A stretch of DNA of 27,884 nucleotides, taken from CAYLYM01 sp964387645. GTDB taxonomy: Bacteria; Calditrichota; Calditrichia; RBG-13-44-9. Location of the stretch: contig CAYLYM010000043.1 of assembly GCA_964387645.1 (NCBI GenBank), positions 1 through 27,884 on the forward strand. The letters are read 5' to 3'. The stretch's first letter is position 1. The number at the start of each line of letters is the position of its first letter. The notes beneath the pieces were generated by a model. It searched no databases. It was not told the DNA's origin and saw only the letters and a program-made list of their open reading frames with translations. The position numbers and the translations under genes are program-made. Shown here one piece after another: positions 9,472-17,201 of this stretch.

Positions 9472-9612
9472 ATAAGATTTAATTTTATTTATAGAAATTT
9501 TGTTGTACTTTTTATTCTTCTAGTTTGCTTCATCATTATAGTCTACGTACAAAAAGTATAAATTATTGAAATATCTGGATAATCAAGGTAAAGTGATTGT
9601 GTCTGATTGGTT

Positions 9613-9712
9613 NNNNNNNNNNNNNNNNNNNNNNNNNNNNNNNNNNNNNNNNNNNNNNNNNNNNNNNNNNNNNNNNNNNNNNNNNNNNNNNNNNNNNNNN
9701 NNNNNNNNNNNN
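9613..9712. other. Assembly gap (100 N)
   Basis: This second run of exactly 100 N closes the contig that carries the GWxTD gene. The missing length is unknown, so distance and gene content between the GWxTD gene and the fucosidase cannot be trusted. Confidence 0.98.
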
Positions 9713-9805
9713 GGCTATATTTCAATATTTAAAATAGTGAGAAAAAGTTAGTTGAAGAAATGAAGCCGATAGGTATTGATTAAGCCAATTTGCCAGTTCA
9801 TGTTT

Positions 9806-9812
9806 AAGGAGG
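9806..9812 (+). promoter_or_regulatory. Ribosome binding site AAGGAGG deciding the fucosidase start
   Basis: AAGGAGG lies 11 bases before ATG 9824. It rules against the in-frame TTG at 9776 and favours 9824 over the later in-frame ATG at 9893, which has no comparable motif. Confidence 0.6.
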
Positions 9813-9823
9813 ATGATGGTAAA

Positions 9824-11338
9824 ATGGAGATAATAAAAAGCGAAAAAAGAAATCTAAAAAATCAAAAAGAAACAAGTAAAAATTATTTTGTTATGAGGGA
9901 AGGCATTTTAATTATTTTATTAATTTTCATAATATTATATTTAACAAACCTTTTTGCCTCATCTATTAATGATGATAAACTGCAATGGTGGAGAGAAGCA
10001 CGTTTTGGAATGTTTATTCATTGGGGAATTTATTCTGTTTTAGGTGGTGAATGGAAAGGTAAAGATTATGGAAAAGAAATGGGTGGACCTAGTGCAGAAT
10101 GGATTATGCGCAGTGCAAAAATTCCAATAGAAGAATACAAGTTGCTTGCAAAAGAATTTAACCCAGTAAACTTTAATCCAAAAGAATGGGTAGGATTAGC
10201 GAAAGAAGCTGGAATGAAATATATTGTTATTACAGCTAAACATCACGATGGATTTTGTTTGTTTGATAGCAAATATACCGATTTTGATGTTATTGATGCT
10301 ACTTCTTTTAAACGTGATATTATTAAGGAATTATCAGAAGAATGTAAACGACAAGGAATTCGATTTGGTGTTTATTATTCCCATAATTTTGATTGGACTC
10401 ATCGTCCGACTATGACAAAAGAGGCTTATTATAATCTTGTACGAGGACAGTTGAGAGAATTATTAACCAATTATGGGAAAATATCAATAATGTGGTTTGA
10501 TATGGGGAATAAAAAAGAAAAAGAAGTTAATGATTCTTATGCTGAAATAGTAAAAGAACTTCAACCAGATTGCCTAATTAGCGGGAGACTCCGAGGCACT
10601 CCTGGAATGAACGATTATTCACAGCAGGGAGATCGAAGGATTCCTTCGGGGAATGTAAAAGGCGATGCTGAAACTCCAATGACAATGCGTGATAATTGGG
10701 GATTTGATAAGGATGAAAAGAATTGGAAATCTACCAAAGAATTGTTAGAACGGCTTGTGTTATCTGTTAGCCGAGGAGCAAATTTCTTGTTAAATGTTGG
10801 TCCTAAACCAGATGGAACATTTTGCCCAGAAGAAGTAGAGCGATTAAAATCAATTGGTGAATGGATGAAAATTAATAGTGAAGCAATTTACGGAACTCAA
10901 ATGAGTCCGTTTGATTATGATTTTCCATGGGGTACAATAACTCGAAAAAATCGGGAAAAAAAGATATATTTGCATATTTTAAAATGGAATCCCGAGGGGA
11001 TATTTTTTGATAATTTTAAAACTAAAATAAAAAAAGCATACATTTTAGCTGCGCCGTCTATGTTATTGAAATTCGATCAGGATTTGGAGAAAGGGACCGT
11101 CAGAATTAAAATACCTCAACAAAATCCTGGGAAATATATAACTGTAATTGCATTGGAGTTAGAAGGCGAAATTAATATTATACCTGAAAAACGTCCTTAC
11201 TTTTGGCATAAAGGAACTGGTATAAAATTAGATAAAAATGCAAATAAAAAAGACAAAAGGAAGATAATTTTAGATAGACAGAAATTGCAAAGAGCACAAA
11301 AAGAAGCTTATGAATTTTGGAAGAAGTTAGGTTATTAA
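9824..11338 (+). CDS. GH29 alpha-L-fucosidase, single domain
   Basis: The product is 505 residues from ATG 9824. A charged N-terminus of about 23 residues precedes a hydrophobic segment (ILIILLIFIILYLTNLFA), so it is Sec-exported or membrane-anchored; ATG 9893 would give a more ordinary signal peptide. The GH29 barrel is clear: LQWWREARFGMFIHWGIYS, KYIVITAKHHDGFCLFDS, FGVYYSH and IMWFDMG, whose Asp226 is the expected nucleophile. The region after it reads DRRIPSG...AETPMTMRDNWGF, with the conserved glutamate in ETPMTM, unlike the FTPEQ form of the second GH29 enzyme here. NFLLNVGP closes the barrel. There is no extra binding domain. GH29 enzymes remove terminal alpha-L-fucose with retention of configuration; the linkage cannot be told. 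Confidence 0.92.
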   Translation: MEIIKSEKRNLKNQKETSKNYFVMREGILIILLIFIILYLTNLFASSINDDKLQWWREARFGMFIHWGIYSVLGGEWKGKDYGKEMGGPSAEWIMRSAKIPIEEYKLLAKEFNPVNFNPKEWVGLAKEAGMKYIVITAKHHDGFCLFDSKYTDFDVIDATSFKRDIIKELSEECKRQGIRFGVYYSHNFDWTHRPTMTKEAYYNLVRGQLRELLTNYGKISIMWFDMGNKKEKEVNDSYAEIVKELQPDCLISGRLRGTPGMNDYSQQGDRRIPSGNVKGDAETPMTMRDNWGFDKDEKNWKSTKELLERLVLSVSRGANFLLNVGPKPDGTFCPEEVERLKSIGEWMKINSEAIYGTQMSPFDYDFPWGTITRKNREKKIYLHILKWNPEGIFFDNFKTKIKKAYILAAPSMLLKFDQDLEKGTVRIKIPQQNPGKYITVIALELEGEINIIPEKRPYFWHKGTGIKLDKNANKKDKRKIILDRQKLQRAQKEAYEFWKKLGY

Positions 11339-11514
11339 CGCTTGAAATTTATTTAAAAATATTCTTAAAATGAGTAGAAAATTTGTAGATTTCAGTGTAA
11401 CCAACGAGTTTATTTAATCCATCTCTTCTGGCAAGCAACTCAATAGTTTAAATGAAAGATTTGGATAAAATTTCCGGAATTAAATAGTAATAAATTTAAA
11501 TGCGGAGAAGTAAA

Positions 11515-13065
11515 ATGAGTGATATGAAGAGACGGGAGTTTCTTAAATCTGTAGTTATGGGATCTTTTATTTTTTTACCAAAATTTCTTCGTTCAAAAAA
11601 TTTAGAACGTCCTAATATTATTTTTTTATTAACAGATGACCAGAGATATGATACTCTTGGATGTATGGGAAACAAGCAAGTCAAAACTCCAAATTTTGAT
11701 AAATTGGCAGCAGATGGTGTTGTTTTTGATTCTCACTATGATACAACTTCGATATGTATGGCGAGTCGTGCATCTATAATGACAGGTTTATATGAATATC
11801 GCACAGGATGTAATTTTACCAGAGGTTCATTAGTTAGTTCTATGTGGGAACAATCATATCCGGTATTATTACGTAAAGCCGGTTATTATACAGGTTTTGC
11901 CGGAAAATTTGGATTTGGAGTTACAGATACTCCCAATAATTCCGGATATCATACTTATGATAGAATGCCAATAGATTCATTTGATGTGTGGGGTGGTTGG
12001 CCTGGACAGGGGTTTTATAATACAAAAAAGAATAAATACATAGCTCATTATGCTTCGAAATATCCTCATACATCCCGAGCTTTAGGCGCTTTTGCTCAGG
12101 ATTTTATCAAAGATGCTGTAAAAAGGAAACAACCTTTTTGCTTATCGATAAGTTTTAAAGCGCCCCATGCTCCATTGCAACCCGATCCAGTATTTGATGA
12201 TGTTTATAAAGATACGGTATGGGAAATTCCACCCAACTATTTCGAAAAAGGGGCTGCTCATTTGCCCAAACAAGCCAAAAGTGGCCGGCAATATATTCGT
12301 TTAGGAAAAATATTCGGACCAGAGAAGTATCAAGAATCAATGAGAAAGTACAATCAGCAAATTTATGGTGTGGATTATGCTATTGGTATGATTCGAAGCG
12401 AGCTTAAAAAACAAGGAGTTGCAAATAATACTGTTATTATAGTTACATCTGATAATGGCTATTTTTGTGGAGCGCATGGTCTAGGTGGAAAGGTTCTTCC
12501 TTATGAAGAGGGAAGTCGTGCACCATTAATAATATATGATCCGCGTCATCCTAATTCCGGTAAAAAGTTACGTTCTTCTGCTGTTACTGGTAATATTGAT
12601 ATTATGCCAACTATTCTCGATTTTGCAGGTTTACCGATTCCGGAAAATATTGATGGCAAAAGTTTAAGGAGTCTTTTAGATAATCCAGACGGAAAGGTGA
12701 GAGATGCTTTAACCCTGATTAATGCCTGGGGCAATATTCCAACACATGAATTATCTGTTATTACTGAAAATTACAAATACATTTATTGGTTTTATGCGGG
12801 CAAGGGATTTGAAGTTGCTGAAGAATTGTATGATGTAAAAAATGATAAATATGAGATGAACAATCTCATAAACGATCCTTCAAAAAAAGATGTACTTGAA
12901 AAAATGCGTTTGCTCTATGACCGGGCAGTTAAACATTGGCAAAAAACTTGTGTGAAACGGGGTGGTTATCCAGAATGGGGAAAAATGTTTGATCGTTCAG
13001 TACCATGGGAAGAAAAAATAAAAACTTTACCTGAAAAATTACTTAAAAAATATATGAAGGTTTGA
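11515..13065 (+). CDS. Tat-exported S1-family sulfatase with CxAxR motif
   Basis: The 516-residue product starts with a twin-arginine signal (MKRREFLKS, then VVMGSFIFLP). Metal ligands are in NIIFLLTDDQ (Asp41-Asp42). The formylglycine site is C81-M-A-S-R, the less common alanine variant of CxPxR. The usual GKWH is replaced by GKFG (AGKFGFGVTD), seen in some sulfatase subfamilies. The second metal site is TSDNGYFCGAHGLGGK. ATG 11515 is preferred to an in-frame ATG at 11500 because GGAG at 11504-11507 sits at normal distance from the later codon. It follows the fucosidase after 176 bases and precedes another sulfatase by 79 bases. It is not closely similar to the tandem pair downstream, so it probably has a different substrate position. 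Confidence 0.92.
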   Translation: MSDMKRREFLKSVVMGSFIFLPKFLRSKNLERPNIIFLLTDDQRYDTLGCMGNKQVKTPNFDKLAADGVVFDSHYDTTSICMASRASIMTGLYEYRTGCNFTRGSLVSSMWEQSYPVLLRKAGYYTGFAGKFGFGVTDTPNNSGYHTYDRMPIDSFDVWGGWPGQGFYNTKKNKYIAHYASKYPHTSRALGAFAQDFIKDAVKRKQPFCLSISFKAPHAPLQPDPVFDDVYKDTVWEIPPNYFEKGAAHLPKQAKSGRQYIRLGKIFGPEKYQESMRKYNQQIYGVDYAIGMIRSELKKQGVANNTVIIVTSDNGYFCGAHGLGGKVLPYEEGSRAPLIIYDPRHPNSGKKLRSSAVTGNIDIMPTILDFAGLPIPENIDGKSLRSLLDNPDGKVRDALTLINAWGNIPTHELSVITENYKYIYWFYAGKGFEVAEELYDVKNDKYEMNNLINDPSKKDVLEKMRLLYDRAVKHWQKTCVKRGGYPEWGKMFDRSVPWEEKIKTLPEKLLKKYMKV

Positions 13066-13144
13066 AGCATAATAATTTGTTTAAGATAGTTAATTAATGA
13101 TTTTTAGAAGAAAATAATAATAATAAATGGAGGATATTTGAAAA

Positions 13145-14698
13145 TTGAAAAGACGTGATTTTTTGCAATTTTGTGGAATGGGTATAATAGCATTAGCGGT
13201 GAATCAGTACTTATTTGCTAAAAATTCGTCTAAACGATTTCCTAATATTATTTTTATATTAGCTGATGATTTGGGTTATGGCGATGTTAGTTGTTTAAAT
13301 CCAGAGTCAAAAATTCATACTCCTAATTTAGACAATTTAGCTTCTGAAGGAATTACATTTACTGATGCTCATTCTGGTAGTGGAGTTTGCACGCCCACAC
13401 GTTATGGTATTTTAACAGGACGGTATTCCTGGCGCTCTATTTTAAAAAAAGGTGTATTACAGGGTCATTCACGTGCATTAATTTCGTCAGATAGGTTAAC
13501 AGTTGCGGATTTATTAAAAAAGGCGGGTTATAAAACGGCATGTATAGGTAAATGGCATTTAGGAATGGATTGGCCAACAAAAGATGGAAGACCGGCTGTA
13601 AAAGGTTTAAAAAATGTTGATTTTAAACAAGATATCAAAAACAGTCCACTTGATTTTGGTTTTGATTATTTCTTTGGTATTTCTGGATCATTAGGTATGG
13701 CACCACATACTTTTATTGAAAATCGTAGGGTAGTTGTTGAACCAACTATTTATGTTAAAGACAAGAAAATTCTTCATGGGAAATTAATAAATGGTAGAGA
13801 GGGCTGGATGGCGAAAGATTGGGATCCTAAAAAAGTATTGCCTGAAATTACACGTAAAGCAGTTAATTTCATCAAACAAACTACAACTAAATCACCTGGT
13901 CAACCTTTTTTCTTGTACTTTGCTTTAACTTCACCTCATAAACCAGTGGTACCAAACGATGAATTTATTGGAAAAAGTCAAGCTGGTTATTATGGCGATT
14001 TTGTCGTAGAAACGGATTGGGTAGTGGGTCAAATATTACAAACCGTTCGTAATGTTGGAATAGAACAAAATACTATAATTATATTTACAAGTGATAATGG
14101 TCCGGAAAGAACCAAATATGAGAGAGAAAAGCGCTACCATCATGATAGTACAGCACATTTTAGAGGGTGCAAACGAGATAATTGGGAAGGTGGTCATAGA
14201 ATACCGTTTTTCGCTAAATGGCCGGGACGTATTAAGCCTGGAAGTATTTGCAATGAACCAATATGTTTAACTGATTTTATGGCTACTTGCGCTGAAATAA
14301 CCGGACAAAAATTACCAGATAATGCTGGAGAGGATAGTTATAGTATCCTTCCATTATTATTGGGTAAGAAGATAAATAAACCAATCCGAGAAGCAGTTAT
14401 TCACCACTCCAGTCGTGGATATTTTGCAATACGCCAGGGAGAATGGAAATTGTTACTGCATGAAGGCTCTGGTGGTAATAAATATAATTTAGAAGATGAT
14501 TCACCAATTCAATTATACAACATTAAAAAAGATAAATATGAGACAAAAAATGTAGCCGATAAATATCCCGATATTGTTCAGCGTATGGGAAAATTAATAA
14601 AGAAATATATTTTAGAAGGACGTAGTACTCCTGGTGTTCCTCAAAAAAATGATGGTTCAGAATTTTGGCCGCAATTAGAATGGATGAAAAATTTTTAA
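13145..14698 (+). CDS. Tat-exported arylsulfatase-type S1 sulfatase (TTG start)
   Basis: The 517-residue product has the most classical arylsulfatase signature in the window: NIIFILADDLGYGDVSC (Asp41-Asp42), formylglycine motif C82-T-P-T-R, GKWHLGMDW, a SPHKP histidine motif and the metal site FTSDNGPE. The N-terminus MKRRDFLQF plus GMGIIALAVNQYLFA is a twin-arginine signal with an AxA-like cleavage region. No ATG lies near the motif; TTG 13145 gives the exact MKRRDFL start and is preceded by GGAGG at 13129-13133. The C-terminal part carries the QLYNIKKDKYETKNVA element typical of the family. The gene is followed by 870 non-coding bases, so it probably ends the transcript that begins at or before the fucosidase. 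Confidence 0.92.
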   Translation: MKRRDFLQFCGMGIIALAVNQYLFAKNSSKRFPNIIFILADDLGYGDVSCLNPESKIHTPNLDNLASEGITFTDAHSGSGVCTPTRYGILTGRYSWRSILKKGVLQGHSRALISSDRLTVADLLKKAGYKTACIGKWHLGMDWPTKDGRPAVKGLKNVDFKQDIKNSPLDFGFDYFFGISGSLGMAPHTFIENRRVVVEPTIYVKDKKILHGKLINGREGWMAKDWDPKKVLPEITRKAVNFIKQTTTKSPGQPFFLYFALTSPHKPVVPNDEFIGKSQAGYYGDFVVETDWVVGQILQTVRNVGIEQNTIIIFTSDNGPERTKYEREKRYHHDSTAHFRGCKRDNWEGGHRIPFFAKWPGRIKPGSICNEPICLTDFMATCAEITGQKLPDNAGEDSYSILPLLLGKKINKPIREAVIHHSSRGYFAIRQGEWKLLLHEGSGGNKYNLEDDSPIQLYNIKKDKYETKNVADKYPDIVQRMGKLIKKYILEGRSTPGVPQKNDGSEFWPQLEWMKNF

Positions 14699-15212
14699 GC
14701 AAAAAATTAATCCAATTATCTAAATATTGTGAATTAATAAATCAAAGAATTGAGATATTTTATGAGAATTTTTACATATAAATTATTTTTATTAATATTT
14801 TTTTTCATATTAAATTAAACGTGATTGGAGAATTAATTGTGTTAATGAAAAATGAATGTGAAAATAATAAGCTGTAAATTTTGATTAATTATTCATTGAA
14901 AATATTTTTTACGTGTGAAATCGTCTAATATACGAGTTATCAATATAAAAGAAAAATTTGGAGAACTTATTTTTAAATGATTTTGATATTTATTGAATTG
15001 TTCGTCATGCTTACAACGAATTTAAAAAGTTTTAAATCTGTTGGTTGTTTTGATATGAATTAATTTTTCAGGATTTTATGGTTAATTATTATTGTGCATA
15101 TTTTAGTGGAAATTTTTTTGGCAATAAATATAGTATTTATTTTATTATTTCAAATTTATTTTCGTTGAAATGAGTTTATTAACGAATAAAATGATCACCT
15201 CAAATTTAAGAC

Positions 15213-15241
15213 TTGACAAATATAAAGAAAATTTTTAAAAT
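15213..15241 (+). promoter_or_regulatory. Sigma-70-type promoter for the tandem sulfatase operon
   Basis: TTGACA at 15213-15218 and TAAAAT at 15236-15241 are separated by exactly 17 bases, five of six -10 positions matching consensus. Transcription should begin near 15248, inside the palindrome. This is the best promoter match I found in the window. It is the general bacterial form, not the TTG/TAnnTTTG form of Bacteroidota. Confidence 0.75.
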
Positions 15242-15242
15242 A

Positions 15243-15274
15243 CACATGTATCGCACACGTGTGCGATACATGTG
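15243..15274. promoter_or_regulatory. 32-bp perfect palindrome, probable repressor operator
   Basis: The half-site CACATGTATCGCACAC is followed by its exact reverse complement with no spacer. The core GCACACGTGTGC (15253-15264) has a central CG, as in LacI/PurR-family operators, and recurs at 26592-26603. It begins one base after the -10 hexamer, so a bound protein would cover the transcription start. GC-rich in an AT-rich spacer, it is very unlikely by chance. The regulator is not encoded in the window. Confidence 0.8.
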
Positions 15275-15568
15275 AGTAATTTCTTAATGACGCAATAAAT
15301 GATGAAATTTTTTCATTCTTGCACCTTACAGTTTTTTTGAAATGACACTTGTGAATTATTTATTAAGTAAAAAATATGAAAATTATTCCTATTCGAATAA
15401 TAAATACTCGATATATTGAATAAATGGAAATGGTATTTGAATTTAATATCAATTTTAATGTTTATTTTTTTAATGCTTTATATTTAGAGTAATAATTACA
15501 TTTCATTAATGTTGAGTGTCTTTTCTTTAAGTAACCTCTTTTTTTATTTATAAAAAAGGATTTTAAAA

Positions 15569-17167
15569 ATGAACCGAAGAAATTTTTTGAAAAGGTCATG
15601 CCAAAGTGCAGCTACTTTATTCTTACCGTTTTGCTTCAAACCGTGTACGAAAAAAGAACAAAAACCCAACATTTTGTTTATAATGTCCGATGATCATTCG
15701 GTAAATGCAATCAGTTGTTATGGAAGTTGGCTTTCTGAAATTGCAAAAACTCCTAACATTGATCGTATTGCCAGAGAAGGAATGCGATTAAATAATGTTT
15801 TTTGTACTAACTCTATCTGTACACCTAGTAGAGCCACAATTCTTACAGGTCAATATAGTCATAAAAATGGTGTCAGGACTCTTGATGAGGCATTAAATCC
15901 TAATCATGAAAATGTTGCAAAAATTCTACAAAGATCCGGATATGAAACAGCAGTAATTGGAAAGTGGCATTTACATTCCAAACCCACCGGTTTTGATTAT
16001 TCAAACGTTCTGACAGCAATGTTAGGACAGGGGACTTATTTTGATCCGGAGATGGAAGAAAATGGTAAGGTAAGAAAAAAGTATAAAGGCTATGCTACTG
16101 ATGTTATTACAGATTTGACGTTGGATTGGCTAAAAAAACGTAAAAGTAAAAAGCCATTTTTCTTAATGTGTCATCATAAAGCACCGCATGGATTATGGGA
16201 ATTTGCTCCTCGTCATAAAGATTTATACAAAGATCAGGAAGTTCCAGAACCTCCTACCTTCTGGGAAGATAAATCACACCGATCGCCAAGTTCCAGAGGC
16301 TTTGGTTCAGATCTTTATAAATTAGGTTTGCGTATGGCAAAAGGAAGTGCAGGTAAAGAATGGCCGACTGGTCGATTAGATATCTCAGGCATGACGAAAA
16401 ATGAAATTAAGAAGGCTGCTTATCAAAAATATATAAAAGATTATTTGCGTTGTGTGGCAGCTATTGATGAGAATATTGGACGGATTCTGGACTATTTAGA
16501 TGAATCTGGTTTAACCGAAAATACGGTTATTTTTTACACTTCAGATCAGGGTCAATTTTTAGGTGAACATGATTATTATGATAAACGATGGATGTATGAA
16601 GAATCAATACGGATGCCGCTTTTAGTGCGTTATCCTAAGGAAATAAAACCTGGCAGTGTAAATGATAATATTATACTAAATACAGATTTTGCTCCAACCT
16701 TTTTGGATTATGCAGAAATAAAAACACCAGATTTTATGCAGGGTTGTAGTTTTAGGTCAATACTTGCTGGAAATCCACCCAGGCATTGGCGTAAGTCAAT
16801 GTATTATCGATATTGGATGCACATGGCTCATCACAATGTGCCTGCTCATTATGGTATTCGAACTGAACGTTACAAGTTAATTTTCTTTTATGGATTAGGA
16901 CTTGGATTAGTTGGAGAGAATACTTCTGAAACTATGGATAAAGAAAAACCAGTATTAAGTCAATTTGCACCAACACCACCTGGATGGGAATTGTATGATT
17001 TGGAAAAAGATCCTTTAGAAACCCATAATGTTTACCGCGATCCACATTATGCTGAAGTTGTAAAAAAATTAAAAAAAGAACTGCTTCGTTTAAAAAAAGA
17101 ATTAGGTGATACAGATGAACAATATCCAGAATTAATGGAAGTAAGAAAGAAATATTGGAATGCTTAA
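15569..17167 (+). CDS. Tat-exported sulfatase, first of a tandem pair
   Basis: The 532-residue product starts with the twin-arginine signal MNRRNFLKRS. Metal ligands are in NILFIMSDDH (Asp41-Asp42); the formylglycine motif is C84-T-P-S-R in NSICTPSRATILTGQYSH; IGKWHLHSKPTGFDY and YTSDQGQFLGEHD complete the active site. The MSDDHxxNAISxYGS block and the C-terminal HYGIRTERYKL...WELYDLEKDPLE part resemble N-acetylglucosamine-6-sulfatase-like sulfatases with a DUF4976-type C-terminus, but that is a resemblance, not a substrate assignment. AAAGGA at 15555-15560 precedes the ATG. It is the first gene after the palindromic operator and starts a six-gene run. A closely similar copy follows after 34 bases. 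Confidence 0.92.
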   Translation: MNRRNFLKRSCQSAATLFLPFCFKPCTKKEQKPNILFIMSDDHSVNAISCYGSWLSEIAKTPNIDRIAREGMRLNNVFCTNSICTPSRATILTGQYSHKNGVRTLDEALNPNHENVAKILQRSGYETAVIGKWHLHSKPTGFDYSNVLTAMLGQGTYFDPEMEENGKVRKKYKGYATDVITDLTLDWLKKRKSKKPFFLMCHHKAPHGLWEFAPRHKDLYKDQEVPEPPTFWEDKSHRSPSSRGFGSDLYKLGLRMAKGSAGKEWPTGRLDISGMTKNEIKKAAYQKYIKDYLRCVAAIDENIGRILDYLDESGLTENTVIFYTSDQGQFLGEHDYYDKRWMYEESIRMPLLVRYPKEIKPGSVNDNIILNTDFAPTFLDYAEIKTPDFMQGCSFRSILAGNPPRHWRKSMYYRYWMHMAHHNVPAHYGIRTERYKLIFFYGLGLGLVGENTSETMDKEKPVLSQFAPTPPGWELYDLEKDPLETHNVYRDPHYAEVVKKLKKELLRLKKELGDTDEQYPELMEVRKKYWNA

Positions 17168-17189
17168 AAATTATAATTTTATTTTATAT

Positions 17190-17194
17190 GGAGG
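17190..17194 (+). promoter_or_regulatory. Ribosome binding site GGAGG deciding the second tandem sulfatase start
   Basis: GGAGG lies 7 bases before ATG 17202. It rules against the in-frame ATG at 17160, which would overlap the upstream gene and put 14 residues ahead of the Tat motif. Confidence 0.75.
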
Positions 17195-17201
17195 TAAGAA
17201 A

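Larger units (their letters stand above)
9472..9823. other. Spacer with second assembly gap; possible fragment of a lost gene
   Basis: The 141 bases left of the gap contain two short open stretches in different frames. One reads NFVVLFILLVCFIIIVYVQK, membrane-segment-like; the other, from 9542, reads KYLDNQGKVIVSDW up to the N run. A one-base shift in the A run near 9551-9555 would join them into the start of an unknown protein. There is no normal start codon before the hydrophobic stretch, so I do not call a gene. Right of the gap there is a short open tail ending in TAG near 9750, then the ribosome binding site of the fucosidase. Confidence 0.4.
14699..15568. other. Long AT-rich intergenic region with promoter and palindrome
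   Basis: About 870 bases hold no supportable gene; the longest start-to-stop frames with a binding site are around a dozen codons. The region holds the promoter and 32-bp palindrome at 15213-15274, listed separately, and a leader of about 320 bases before the next start. Apart from a weak 7-bp inverted repeat near 15382-15402 I see no structured element. Confidence 0.75.

Noticed and set aside
9472..9612. Short hydrophobic frame followed by KYLDNQGKVIVSDW as a real gene start
   Set aside because: There is no standard start codon or binding site, a frameshift is needed, and the segment is truncated by the gap. It is mentioned only as a possible fragment.
15243..15274. 32-bp palindrome as an intrinsic terminator for the upstream sulfatase
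   Set aside because: It lies about 545 bases past the stop, has no loop or T run, and overlaps a strong promoter at the same offset as the second site.
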